Assembly (NCBI GenBank): GCA_965153455.1
Contig: OZ234504.1
Coordinates: 1,798,001-1,862,000, forward strand
Reading direction: 5' to 3'
Length of the DNA: 64,000 nt
From: Sphagnum compactum
Taxonomy: Eukaryota > Bryophyta > Sphagnopsida > Sphagnales
This document shows, one piece after another, positions 25,683-38,800 of the stretch. A program made the position numbers and the translations under genes. Within the stretch, counting starts at the first letter, position 1. The number at the start of each line of letters is the position of its first letter. The notes under the pieces are model-generated. The model did no database searches. It worked only from the letters and a program-made list of their open reading frames with translations, and was not told where the DNA came from.

Positions 25683-26584
25683 GTCTTCTTCTTCTTCTTC
25701 TTCTTCTGTTTTTCTTCTACCAAACCACGCTAGCTGCTAGATTTCCGGCGCGCGCCGCTTCCAAGAATCCAAAGACCATTAAACGGAGAAACTACTGCTC
25801 CTTCTAAACCAGGAGAACAAGAACAAGAAGACGATTGCAGCAACAGCTTAAGAGCTTCTACCCTCCAAAGCAGTTTCCAAATACCCAAATCCTCCAAGAA
25901 TCCTCAAGCACTTCCTTTGCTAATTTTCTTGGGGGTCCTTATTTTACGAAAGAAGAGAGTACGATTTCCGCCTTCTTTGTCTGTGTGCACTCCGCAAACC
26001 CTTTTCTCACATCTGGAGCTCAAAAACTAGTGGTCATCTACAGAAGCTTCACGGCGATGGATCAGCTCTCGTCCCCGGGTTCCCAAAGATGTGCTCATCA
26101 TCATCCCGGCCAGTTTCATAAGCTTGCCACAGACACTCCTGCAGAAGAAGAACGCGTGCTACTACAGATGGTCATGGACTGTGCAAGATTTTGTGAGCTC
26201 AGTGGCTCAGTGGCTCGCTTGCTGTTCAAGAAGCACTCATGAAGAAGTAAAAGAAGAAGAAGAAGAAGAACGACAACAACAACAACAACAAGAGAAGAGA
26301 TCACGTCAACGGCAGCCACAAAGCGAAAAGCTCATCAAACAATAGCGATGATGAAGACGGAATTTTGTCAGAGTGGGAATTTTTGAAGTCAGAGCAGCTG
26401 CCGTGGTTGCTGGGCTTCTGCTGATACTGCTGCGGTTGCTGCGCCCTGAGCTTCTTCTTCATCTTCTTGTGGTTTTTGGCATCATCGCCAATTGCTGATC
26501 TCGACTGAGCGTGGACGAAGCGGCGGAGGCGGAGGACCGCGTGGATTGCCCAAAATGCGCGCCAGGTACCAAACCAGCGAGCAA
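25683..26584 (-). promoter_or_regulatory. Leader and promoter zone of the receptor kinase gene
   Basis: This stretch upstream of the receptor-kinase ATG is richer in GC than the intergenic DNA and full of simple repeats: TTC/GAA runs at 25683-25706 and 26248-26270 and an ACAACA run at 26271-26291. On the minus strand the GAA/TTC runs would lie in a purine- or pyrimidine-rich 5' leader, common in plant receptor kinases. Open frames here are repeat-driven and do not look like protein genes. No TATA box could be chosen with confidence. Confidence 0.4.
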
Positions 26585-27089
26585 GAAGGTACAAAAATAG
26601 GGGTCACAAGTAGCAGCACTTGGTAGGTACAAATCTAGGGTACACAAGTAGTAGGACTTGGTAGGTACAAACCTAGGGTACGCAAGTAGTAGCACTTGGT
26701 AGGTACAAACCTAGGGTACCCAGGTAGCAAAAGTTAGTAGGTAGGAATCTAGGGTACCCAAGTAGGTAGAAAACGAGGGTAGCCAAGTAGCAGCACTTAG
26801 TAGGTAGAAAACTAGGGTACCCAAGTTGCAGAACGGGGTAGGTAGAAAACTAGGGTAGCCAAGTTGCAGAACTGGGTAGGTAGAAAACTAGGGTAGCCAA
26901 GTAGCAGCACTTAGTAGGTAGAAAACTAGGGTACCCAAGTTGCAGAACTGGGTAGGTAGAAAACTAGGGTACCTAAGTTGCAGAACGGGGTAGGTAGAAA
27001 ACTAGGGTAGCCAAGTAGCAGCACTTAGTAGGTAGAAAACTTAGGGTACCCAAGTTGCAGAACGGGGTAGGTAGAAAACTAGGTAACCT
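26585..27089. repeat. 38-bp minisatellite, about 13 copies
   Basis: Tandem units of about 38 bases share a core GTAGGTAGAAAACTAGGGTA followed by a variable half, either CCCAAGTTGCAGAACGGG-like or GCCAAGTAGCAGCACTTA-like. Early units (from 26585) have GTAGGTACAAATCTAGGGTA and are more diverged. One unit near 26750 is shortened. In the later part the two half-types recur in a three-unit pattern (about 114 bases). The array ends where AT-rich spacer begins, on the promoter side of the receptor kinase. Confidence 0.93.
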
Positions 27090-30061
27090 ATTGTCGTTCA
27101 ATGTGGTCCAATTTTAAAAAAGGAGTTTTTAATTTGGAGACAGTCAACTACTACTAATAATTATAATTATTATGATAATAAGGGGGTAACAAATTTTACC
27201 AGCAGTGAAAAGTAATAATAATAATAGGTAATAAAATACTAACTGGACTCCCAAAATAGTAACTACTTGGGTAATTCTTGACACGCGTTTTCCTTAGTCA
27301 AACACGTGCGAATGTGCCAGGTGGCTTTTTTCCTTTTTTCTTTTTTCGTTTTTTTTTATGGGGTTGGGGTTGGGAGGGGAGAGGAGGGGGATTATTGTTT
27401 CTATTTTTGATTTCCCAATTGTCTTTTTTGGGGTTTTTGTACCCCCAAACAATCCATGGGGATAAATTTTATTTTATTATTATTAATTTTTTTCCTTCAT
27501 TTGTGTGGTGAGAATTGTGATGAGTAGTGTCCAAAGTGTAATTTGATGGAATTTTTTTTAAAAAAAATTTATTAATGAATTAATTTATTTATTGAGAGGT
27601 TGTTGTTGTTGTGTGTGTTAACAACTTAATTTTCATTTTGTATTTCAATGTGATGGGCAATTTTAACAAATGCATTTCACATGATGATGAGTTAACAAAA
27701 TTTTGACCTTTAAATACACACAAAAATGTGCACACCATAGCATTTTTTGGTGTATAGCCAAATTTGATTAAATTTTTTTGTTCATCCGTTGTCAATTTGG
27801 CTATTAACAAATTTTTTAAAAGCATAGTGAAATTTTTTAATGAAATTATTTTTAATGAAAGAAAGTTTGAACTTCTCACAATTAGTCCAATCTTAAATTT
27901 TTAAAAAAATTTGCATGTTACATAACACATCACGTGTGGCCTTTCACTCCATATTCAACTTCAACTTTATACCACAATAGTGCCTTTCAAGTCACATGAA
28001 AAGGTTCAACTTCAATAATAAGCATTGCTTGCAAGTGGCTCTTGGTAACATTTTGTTTTGAAAATCCCCTTTCATAAATTAAAATAATATTTTAAAATAA
28101 TTTCCTTCCCTTAGTTAGGCCTTGTGTGAACCATCCTTACAATTGTACCATGTCAAAAACTAATTTTAAAACTTTTTTTTTTTGGGTTGTTTATAAACAT
28201 TACAAATATTCAATTGGTCAACTAAATTAGAGTTTCTAATCTTTTTGTTTTGTTTTGTTTTTTTTTTTTTGGTGGGATGCTTATTTGAGATGAAAGTATG
28301 AAAAAGCATGAAAGAGAAAGAATGTACTTAATTCAAGTGTGTTAAGCTTTTTGTATAGCTAACAAGTTTTTTTAAATTTTTTAAAAAAAATAAAAATTTA
28401 AAGCACAAGTTTGAAGTCTTTCTAAAAAAATTATTGGATTATATGTTTGGGAAAAGTATAATTTGATTGTGCCTCCTTTTTTCCCATTATAAACAATATT
28501 GAACTAATCTATAAATGAAGGAAAATTAGAAGCAATGCAAACCAACAAGCATGACAAATTACAATATTAAAAATATTCATTAATTTCCTTTCACCTCTAA
28601 TACTCATGATAAAAACTAGTTATGACTAATGTTACAACTACAAGAAAAATCTTAAATAATCTTATAAAATAAATAGGTCAATGTCATTATTTGACACCAA
28701 TCTTTAGTTTTTTAAATTTTTCATTATGCAAATAACAATTTTTGGGGCTGATTTAGATATGAAATTAGGGACCAAAGGCAATGGACATTTTGCTTTCATT
28801 TTATTGATAACCGTGTTTATGCTAGGGACATCAAATGTGCCTTTTTGAACACCACCATCCGGGGTGTATTGCAAGTTGTAACTAAACCCTCAACCCCAAA
28901 CCGGTGATGGTCGGGTATGGTGTTGTCTAAATTATGATAAGGAATATCAAAATAATACAAAATAATAATTACTTTAAGTATAAACATGCTTCACATAATA
29001 TAAATATTTTTTCAAATTTTAAATTTTTTTAAAGGCATTATTAGAAGGTCTTGTTTTTTCACGATTTACTATGAAATCCGATGGTTAAATCGATTTGCAC
29101 CATGGGCACACAAACCTATATTGAACGAGCATAGACTTCTTCAAACATACACCATTGCTTTTGGCTCTTGGAAAGCCCACAAATACGTAGAAGAAGGTCA
29201 AGGCCATGTTTTTAATGCTTTAATTTGCCACCTTTGTGGATTGTCCATTTTAAGGGAAAACATGGGTTCTTCACTCTTGCTCGGTAGCGTGTTTGAATGC
29301 CTAAACAACATTTCCCCCCTACCCTTCCTTGATTGTGGCAAAAGTGAACTTTATTCCCAAAAATATGGCAACCCATCATTCCTAATTTGGGACACAAGGG
29401 TCCTACCTACCATTGAACCCATTCAACTTGCATATATTTTATCAACTTGCCTACAAAAGATATAAAGGAGTACGGGTGCACCAAGATGGTTCGTATTATT
29501 TAGACTTGCAATGTAAGAGTTATTGAATTTTGAGTATTTTCATCACTAAAAATTTGAGTATTATCATCATTAAAAAAAATTCAACAAAAATTAAAATTAA
29601 AAACTTTTTAGGGAAATTGAAGGCTCTCGATAGCCATTGGATCATACACTTATACTACTTGTCCTCAACAAGTACAAGTGCACGGAGGAGGTGCTAATGT
29701 AATTTTCAGACCTACAATTCAAGAGTTATTGAAATTTGAGTAACTTTTTTTTTGTCATTAGAAATGCAATAATTTGTTTTTCAAATGTCTATAATTTGTT
29801 AAACTATGGAATAATATGTGTTTGACAACATAAGTCACACTAGTATAGATTATTATTATACTACACCCAAAAACAAAATTCGAACCCCTCAAAAATGTGA
29901 GTTGCATTAAAGATATGATATAATCACCTAACATTATTTATTGGAAATTTTTTTAAAAATATTTTCTAACAATCCAACATTGACACACAATTGGTTGATA
30001 AAGTAAAAGACGAACACTTTTTTTGAAATTGGATACCACTAGTAGCCAAAAGTTGCGGCAA
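27090..30061. other. AT-rich spacer
   Basis: No supported gene. An open frame at 29121-29465 (plus, about 114 codons, no ATG at its start) has mixed, protein-like composition with HLCGLSILRENM, but no family is recognised and it may be a fossil fragment. Segments at 29499-29560 and 29709-29765 share GAGTTATTGAA and TTGAGTA blocks, an old duplication. The rest is homopolymer-rich. Confidence 0.5.
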
Positions 30062-30226
30062 CATTTTTGAATTCCCCATTTCTTAGGCAGAAAATCGCGC
30101 ATCATGTATGTAAAGATTACAAAATATCCCGCAAAATGCAAGTAGCATTTTTGCATTCCCCATTTCTTAGGCAGAAAATCCCGCATCATGTATGTAAGAT
30201 TCCAAAATATCCCTCAAAATGCTTGT
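30062..30226. repeat. Tandem duplication, about 82 bp x 2
   Basis: Two neighbouring copies (30062-30144 and 30145-30226) share TTCCCCATTTCTTAGGCAGA, ATCATGTATGTAA and AAAATATCCC blocks with a few substitutions. Confidence 0.88.
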
Positions 30227-30436
30227 GGGATTTATATCCTGGTAAAGTCCTAAGGCGTCAGAGTTTCTAGTGTTTGTTAGAATCCCAAGTTGCGGAAAAA
30301 ACAAAAGGAGAAAAGATTGTTCAAAAGAGAAGCGGTGATTTGATTCAACAATTGAATACATCCACAACTCAGTAAGCTTACACAAAGTAAGGTATTTCTA
30401 GTAAGGTATCACAAGGAGAAAGCTTACGTGGAGGAT

Positions 30437-30690
30437 GGCATTTTCCCTTCAATTTTTTGCCAATTGAAGACTTTCCCAAACAAATAGAGAATGGCAAATT
30501 TCCTACAATTTTTGCCAATTGAAAACTTTTCCAAACGCATGGATAATTGGCATTTTCCCTACAGTTTCGACTATTGAAAGCTTTTCCAAACAAATGCATA
30601 ATTGGCATTTTCCCTACAATTTTGCCAATTGAAAGCTTTCCCAAACGAATGGATAATTGGCATTTTCCCTTCAATTTGACAATGGCATAA
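30437..30690. repeat. Tandem repeat, about 55-56 bp, 4-5 copies
   Basis: Units begin with GGCATTTTCCCT (30437, 30549, 30604 and 30659; diverged at 30493) and contain TTTTGCCAATTGAAAGCTT and CCAAACRAATGGATAATT. The core CCAATTG is palindromic. Long open frames seen on the minus strand are a by-product of the repeat. Confidence 0.88.
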
Positions 30691-30853
30691 TGATGGCATG
30701 TAAAGTGTTCTACAAACCCTAAAGACTGTAGTTGCACAATGTATTAGGGAATGTGACGAGCCTTGCAGGGCAAGATGTTGTTTCATTCCGCGTTAATGGG
30801 TTTGACTAAGGCTAGTTCCAAAGCGTAACTAGTTATTCCCACCGTAGATTCAC

Positions 30854-30918
30854 TCGTGCATTGTCTCTCTCTCTCTTGTAGTCACTCGTGCATTGTCTCT
30901 CTCTCTCTCTCTTGTAGG
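30854..30918. repeat. Short duplication with (TC)n
   Basis: CACTCGTGCATTGTC followed by a TC run and TTGTAG occurs twice in tandem. The two TC tracts differ in length, as expected of slippage. Confidence 0.85.
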
Positions 30919-31558
30919 CGATGCTTTCTAAAAGTCAAGTGATTGTACTAAAAGTGAGAGTCGCATGAGGTTGCTTGTCCCACTCCACTTACGATTGTTC
31001 TCACCCTACCAGGCTTGACACCATTCCATCGAATGGTAACAGGTTCTACCAGGCCAGAAAATGTAGCCAATAGGAAGCTTACGAGTGTAATATCCCACAA
31101 ACAAGGGAATGTAATGCTGCCGACATGCAGTGTTGAGTTTTAACATTTCATACTGAGATTTAATAAATAGGCAAAATTCTGTCTTGCCTCAGAATTGTCC
31201 TAAATAACAAAGCAGGAGCACGGGAATGGGTACCGGGCATTGTGCTGAGAGGAATTTGGGCAAGCCAAAATTTCCAAAGAGGCAACAAAATAGGCACAAC
31301 AGCCTGTAGTACCTCTAATGTTCCATTATGTAATGGATTTCATGATTTGCACAATGGGCATGTGGATTTTGAACAATGGTCAAAAAAAATATACAGACCT
31401 AAGAAGACCTGTCCATTGTGCCTTTGTAATAAGGGGACTGAAAAGAAGCAGAAAAGAGAGTTATATGTAAAGACTTGCGATTAGGGGTGAGAACGGCCAG
31501 TTTTGGCATAATAAGGCATCAAACGCATAACTGAGAATGAAAATTTTACAAAGTGAAA
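30919..31558. other. Spacer with a Cys-containing open frame
   Basis: A plus-strand frame at 31242-31484 (about 80 codons) has a CPLCLCNKG cysteine cluster but starts without ATG and matches no family I know. A block at about 31129-31165 (TGTTGAGTTTTAACATTTCA...GAGATTTAATAAA) recurs in diverged form at about 32050-32090. No gene is called. Confidence 0.35.
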
Positions 31559-31865
31559 TACCGTAGCCCCTTTTCAGGTTCGGCACCTCAGTGCCAAAAA
31601 TTTAACTTGATTTTTAATTCTTAATTCGGCGATTAAAATTTAAATTCTGAAAATTTCGGCACTTTGTATTACAAATATTATGACCAGAGTTATATATGGG
31701 AAGCCTAATACTTTTTGGTTAGGTGGTCAGTAAGTTCTTGCTTTTAGGCACTTGGACAGACTCAGAGATCAAACTTGGTTGGCTGCAGCGTGACTTTTTA
31801 AAATTTTCGTCAACAAATTTAGAAAATAAATTAATTTATGCCGAACTTGAAAAGGTACTACCGTA
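31559..31865. mobile_element. MITE-like element, about 307 bp, with 26-28 bp terminal inverted repeats
   Basis: The left end TACCGTAGCCCCTTTTCAGG (continuing TTCGGCA) and the reverse complement of the right end, TACGGTAGTACCTTTTCAAG (continuing TTCGGCA), match at nearly all positions. The outermost TA on each side could be a TA target-site duplication, which would fit a Tc1/mariner-type non-autonomous element. The interior is AT-rich and non-coding. A related right-end-like sequence (TTAATTTATGCC...AAGGTACTACAAT) lies at about 34743-34775. Confidence 0.65.
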
Positions 31866-32769
31866 AGTAACTGGGACCCAAACTAGTTTTGCCACCAATT
31901 TATTTTGGTGGTAAACTGAGTTTCATCCTGTCTTTCCTTTTTCCTGAGCGCCTTCACTGCTGCTAGGGTTTACATGCACATTGATTATACACTCCTCCTA
32001 CCTTGGTACAACTATTATAAAATTCGGTAGTCTCGAACCTTGTGCATTAAATGCTGAGTTTGAACATTTCATATCGAGATTTAATAAAATTTCCATTACT
32101 TTGTGGATACCACTGGAAAGAGGGGATAGGAGGTGAAAACATGCCCAAAGACTTGGATGAAGACAGGTTGACTTTATGGATACTAACTCTAATGCCTTCC
32201 TTATGAAACATTGAGAAGTGACCAAAACTCTTGCTCCCAAAATTTGGAGCGATTGGGAGGATTGACTTATGTTTTGTTGTTGTTCCTTTGAATGAAGGAA
32301 CATGTTTTCTTCTCTAAATAATAAACTATTAAGCAAATGTAGTAACAAAGTCAGCACTTAAGCTGTGCTTTGAATGACACATGTTTTATTCTCAAGTGCA
32401 AGGTGGGAGTTGAAGGGTCCAATTGGAACCACAAGCTTTTGAGACCCACATGGATGGCATGACAAAATCAAAACATGAATCAAATGTGAAGATTGACTTA
32501 CTATATCAAGTGGTGTACAAATGGACTTCTTAGTCAGTTCTTTCATCTTTTTTTAATGTGTGATTGGAGCTTCCTTGAAGGAAGTAGACTTGTGTGCTTC
32601 TTACAACCTCTAGTGTACCAACTTGATGTGCCACTAAAAATGCCCATGTGTATCACTAGTACCACAAAGATGGTACTTGGAACTTGAGGGTGTGAACTTT
32701 TGGATTATTGGTTCATCCCACTTTATCTAAAACCTAGAGCCATGTTGTATTTTTTTAAATTTTTTTATC

Positions 32770-32800
<31 letters not shown>

Positions 32801-35800
32801 ATATATTTTGTCAAGTGTTGCGGCAAGGCATCTTATAAAGGGTAGTAGTTTAGAAAGGTTCATGCAAAGGAAATTTCTTATCTTAAAATAGTTTATTCTT
32901 ACTAGGTGGGTACTCATCCGATATCCAGGAAAAATAGTTCTAAAAAAATTAGTGGAGCTTTACGTATGGTAAAACCCCCCTTGGGGGAGGGCATTACTGG
33001 AACCGGAGTTGGCTCCTCCTCCGTCTCACACAAGCCCCTTATTTGGGTAACACACTCCCAAAATAATAATGGCTATCACCTTACCTATCACACGGTTTTG
33101 GACTACGTATTTTTCACTAATACAACATAACGGTAATAGTTTAGTCACCCACTCACAATTTATTTTCTTTGGGGGCTTTTAACCCCTCTTTAAAATGGTT
33201 TGGTCACCCGCTCCACTCACAAATTGATTATTTTCTTTTGGGCTTTCAACCACTCTTTTCAAATGCACGAGTTGTGGACTACAAGGGAATCATATAGAAG
33301 ACATAAGAACTGGTGTTACAACTCATACCCATTGTGTGACATTTCCTTTGAAGAATTGTTAGGGTTCTCTTGAGTGTTTGTTCATCGGGTGCCCCCACCC
33401 CAATGGGCCATCCGGCCGCCCTAATATAACAATAGAAGGTGGTCCCCTAGATCGAAAAGAAGCAATGAAAGATGTGAAAAAAGGGCTGGTGGCGGGCATT
33501 CCCAAAGATGCAAGGCTTCCATCCAAGGCCGAAAAACGAATGCCCTTGCCCCGACCGGCTTTACCCTACACTTTTTAACACTCTTTTTGCACAACCGAAA
33601 TTTCCCAAAAAAATTGAAGGCAATATAATAAAGAAGTATTTTTCATCACTAGCATGATCAATTAAAACCCACCCCATTCCCAAAGGTGAGGAACATTGGA
33701 GGACATTGGGGAACCTTGGGGAACATTGGAGAACATTGGGGGAACATTGGGGGAACATGCAACATGTGTTAAAAGTACACAAGCTTTTCCAATTATGCAA
33801 GAAAGATGAGTCTTTTTACTTCAAAAGACTCAAAGAGAGAGAGTTTTCTTTCTTCTTTTCTCTTTTGAAGTGTGGGGGAAGAGTGTTGTGGATTTTGCTA
33901 TTTTTTTGCTTTCATTCCTTCAAGGCTGGCAACAGCTTTTGTTTCCTCTCTAATTTTAGGGCTACATTTAAAAATTGCCAAAGTGTGCAATCTATTCTCC
34001 ACCAATTACTTCAGGATAAGTAGTTACTCATTTAGTCCTTTTGTTGGCCTTGTGCCTACCAAAGGCCCTTCCTTGGTAAAGATATTGTTGGTCATGTTGT
34101 GTTTAGATTCACTATAGAGGGTAGTATAGTAGCTTAAGGGATTTTTATAGGCCCCTAGGTAATAATAATAATAGGTCTATTTATTTTTATATGAGGATTT
34201 TTTGAAAGTTGATGTTTTGGCTTGTGTTGAAACTTGAGATTAGTTATAGAGTTATAATATCTTGAAGAATTTTGTTTTTCTTTTTTTTAGAGGATTTTTT
34301 GAAGATTATATTTTTGCATGGTGAAATATTTGAGTTTCCATAATTCTTCTTTTGCCTTAAGATAATACTTTTTTAATGTAAATGGCAAGGCCACCTTGAG
34401 ACACACCCCTTGTTTGTGTAATGTAATTGACCCTATTATTACATGTTGTCACATATTATTCCATTACAAAAAATATTTTCTTGCGAAAATTGGTGCCCAA
34501 GACATATATTCTATGTTGGCCACAAATTTTGAAATTTTCAACTCATCAAAAGAAAACTTATTGTAAGATACATATATTTCAAACAAGTTGAAGTGTTTTA
34601 GTGGTCTGGTGGATCTCTAAATAGTATCCTCCCTTTTAAACACATCTTGAGTTCAAACTCTTACACCTTATGTAGCTTTTTCGAAATTTCAGCAAATTAA
34701 AATAAATAAATTTATAAAAATTTCAGCAGATTAAAAATAATTTAATTTATGCCAAAGCCACCAAGGTACTACAATATTTCATTTGCAAGAACCCAAGTGT
34801 AGTTGTGCCATAAAAGGAAACCCCAACATGCAAATAATAGGGCTTTTGTCTACGAATAACAATGTGTGACAATAGGTGAATAGGTGTGCCATAATATGGG
34901 AATTGCAATAATAGGTCCTTTTTATCTTAGTATATTTTTTCTTTTGGTAGGAAATGAGTGCTAGGCAGTAGTTAACCTAACCTAATTTGTGGTAGCAAGA
35001 ACCCATTTTGTAAGCTTATTTTCAAACCTTGAGAGGGAAGGTAAATAATAGGGTTAAGGAAGAGAAGGTGTTGAGGTATAGTCCACATTTTGCAAGGTGG
35101 GTTTGAATATGATTCTTGTGCTAGATAAGTTATAGAGGTCTACTATAGGGGCTCGGATAGGGTAAGAATTACCTTAGCATGGCCATCAAGGATTGCATAA
35201 TTGGTTAGACAAGGAATAGTGGGAAGGGGAAACGTTTACTTAGATGTTTTTTCTTTTGCATAGTGCCTAGGCCATAAAATAAGTAGCGTCTTCTTCTCCA
35301 AGCAAGACCTTCAAGGTAATGTCACCAAAAGCAAGGGGAGATGATTTTGGGATGGAAATCCCAAACATTTTGAATACAAGTTCAACAAGATTTGCTAGAA
35401 ATTTTCAGCATAACAGAAAGAAGGTTATAACAGGTATTGTTTCTAAACCTAAATCCTTCCAATCAACAAACTTTGTTATTCTAGTTTTATGGATCTCAAG
35501 GGATTAGAAATCTCTTGATTTCTTTTCAAGGAGCCAACTGGTTGTTAATGAGTGTGACATCTCATCGTTCAACAACAAAAATCCCACAAGTGCAACCCCA
35601 ACATCATTACGTATTTTCTCTCAAAAGTTGGATAGAAACTAAGAACAGAGCAACTAGATGTGATTGTCTATACCTCACAGTATCCTCTTGTTCCAAAATC
35701 CCCGGAGTTCCCATTATATCTATCATAAATACTATTTTCTTAGAATAGACCACATTACACATTCACATCAACACCCCCAAAAACTATCAAAAATGATGGT

Positions 35801-38800
35801 TGCCGCTACAACCGCTCCTGAAATCCTAAACTCATTCATCATTTCCCTTGATCTGGTCCCTAAAATGCAAACTCTAGACCTCCTATTTCCAACCTGATGT
35901 TCTTGGCACATTAGAAGATCAGGTGCCATGTTCAAGAAAGGAAGAAGTCCAAAGGGACTTCCATCCTTAACTCAATACTATCCAAATCCAAACAAATTCC
36001 ACACTTCCTAACAAGCAGAATTGGGACTTAGCTTCTCCCATTGCCAAAAAATTTCCTACCTCTTTCCTTTTTTCTCAACCAACTTCATATAGTTCTCTCT
36101 TATGCACCTCCCTTCACTCCTTTGAAAGCTCAACACCAATCGTCCCCAAGAATCGTGACTCACACTCCCCATATCAATTGAGTAGTAAGAATCTCGCTCC
36201 ATCATCGAAACCAGTTCACTTAAGCCACTCCACAATAACCTACAAAACAACAAACCAAGCCAAAACATAAAAACAAATAATTGAATTTTCGACATCCTTG
36301 AAGCACAATAGCTTCAACATCATTTGCCGCACAGCTGAATTAGGGTTCCTGTTTTTATTCATCCACAAAAAATGTTGGACATTGTTTTTAGGTCACAATA
36401 ACACCTCATAATAATCTTGGTGGCTAAAATCATGAGGGAACAAGGTGGTGAAATTTGTACAATGAAAAATTGTGGTGGAAGCCAATGGCATATGAACATT
36501 TGCAAGGGAGTATGGTGAATTAACATGGTAATTTTGTGCTTAATAATGATATTCATGGAGCCCAACTAAATCCAAATGTAAAAGAATGAACTAATGCGTT
36601 TACTTTAAACTAAAGGTTATCATCCATTCGAAATCTTTTCATTCAAAAAGAAAATTCATAAAAAGAAAATTTTGAATGAATTTTTTTGCAACTTTGTATT
36701 ATAAACATAATAATTTTTATAGTTGCCTCAATATATCAAATGTATTGACTTAATAATTTTTAATAAGTGTGAATTTCTTAAAAGGTAATAATTCTACTGA
36801 ATTTGTGTTTCATTTAAAAACATATTAAAATTTCAAAGCATATCAAAACATGTTTTTTTATTTAAAAAATAGTTTATTTAATTATAAATTATTATTTATT
36901 TTTAGACACAATATACATTACACCACATTTACATGTTGCAAAAGATTAATTTTGAATTTCAAACTAACCTCAAATTTCGTTTTGAAAAAACCAAGTTAGT
37001 ATTTATTTATGTTATTTTGTTTATGTGTGTATAATTAAAATGATTATTTTTTCTTGATTATTTTTTTTGGACCAAACTATACATACATAAGTAATCAATT
37101 GAATTTTTTAAAAAACTATAAATTATGAAAATCGAAAGGCCCTTTATAAAAATTATGTTGTTTAATGGAACGTTTGTTCAACTTTAAATGTCCTTGATTC
37201 AAACAAATACTCAAAATTTGAAAACAATTCAATTCAAACTTCACAACAACCATATTAAAGTGGTTGCAAGGTAGAAAAATTCATTTTTTGCATCACAATG
37301 TAATTTTATGTAAAATTTCATGCATTTAATGTTATTAACATCTCCATAAAATCAACAGTATGAAAAATTTGCAACTAGATTTAAACTTTGAAAAACTTGA
37401 ATAAAGAAACACACACATATATATAATAACATATATGTGTCAAATATATAGTAATGGACTTTTGGAATTATAATGAAGTTGAAAAATATGAATTAGCTAT
37501 TTATTTGGGCCTTTCTATACATGCATTGTTATGTATGATTTTTATTTGAAATATCTTATAAGGACCCAATATATGATATAATAAAACCATAGGAACATAA
37601 TTGTAAAAGTTTTGGTAGAAAAACCTTAACAAAAAAAAACTATGGACTTTTGAATGGCTTGAAATGGGCCATGTTTTCATAAGTTCAAATCATAATCAAC
37701 TTTTGGTAGTTTTCAAATTTTTTTCTATATGTTAAAAAGTTGTCCAAAATGGTTTCTTTTCATATGAACTTTTTAAATTTATTAATCACGATGTAATTCT
37801 CCATTTTACCAATGATATCACAATAAACTATCATTTTAACATTATCCTATGAACTTTTAAAGAATGTTGTATTTGCCAAAAATAAGTCACCCTAATTTAC
37901 AACCACCCATTAATGATCAAACACAATTTACCACGATTAACATGATACTAAAATGGCACCATATAAGCATATGTAACAAGAATTGTAATTTATTTGACAT
38001 ATTATGCATGGATTTTGGCTCATCGTTTTGTGTTTAGACCCAATTGTGATCACTTTTTGAGGCTTCAAAATGCATTTTGAAACCCATCATATTCTATTAA
38101 AATAAAAATAAAAATAAAATAATTAATTCCATCCAAGAGTTGGTTCATAAAATCAAAACAAGCCCATATAGTAAGTTGATCGGGTACTCACATCCAACCC
38201 ATCCGTGTAATTTGTCTCCAAACCCCAATGCTTGTATGGTGGTACCAAGCTTTTCACAAAACTTCAGACTTTACTCTCAGCATGTCATAAGAGCGGGTCC
38301 TTATTCCAGTCAAGCCTACGGTCTGGAGCTTTAGTCTGGAGTCTTGACTTAACACTCTTTTTTCGCAAAGAGTTGGCTGAGTTTTAAATAGCGGGTTTGT
38401 GTAGTAGAACATACATACTACACCCATATATTTGCTTCATCCTTCCCCCTATGTCCCTTCACCTAGTACTTCCTTTTAAGTAAAAGTCACCGAAAGCCCG
38501 TAAGCACCACCTCTTCCCGTGCATTTGAACAGATCAGGTCCAACTGTTCCAAAGACGACTGAACAAATCTGCAGCCACATTTGAACAGAATGGTCAGAAC
38601 ATAAGAACAAACAATGCAACCCATCTTTGCATATATCTTTTGTTGTTCAGTGTTTATAAGTTCAGTGTTCTTACAGCAAGTTCAAGCTTGAAACCAGCAA
38701 GGGGTAAAACACAGGAAATGTTTGATGAAGTTCAGTCACAACAAAGAGATGGTGAACATTCCTCAAAGTGTGGGACCAAATGAAAAACTACATTTGTTGC

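Noticed and set aside
26116-26319. Val/Leu-rich minus-strand frame resembling a signal anchor
   Set aside because: Encoded by GAA/ACA simple repeats in the receptor-kinase leader.
30378-30737. 119-codon minus-strand frame with repeated peptide
   Set aside because: Runs through the 55-56-bp tandem repeat, whose unit length is not a multiple of three, so the peptide repeat is not maintained as a protein.
31998-32357. 119-codon minus-strand frame
   Set aside because: No recognisable motif, no splice context and no compositional difference from flanks.
36056-36295. Possible trihelix/SANT-like minus-strand fragment
   Set aside because: Only a short charged helix is suggestive; the frame breaks at once and the diagnostic tryptophans are not convincingly spaced.
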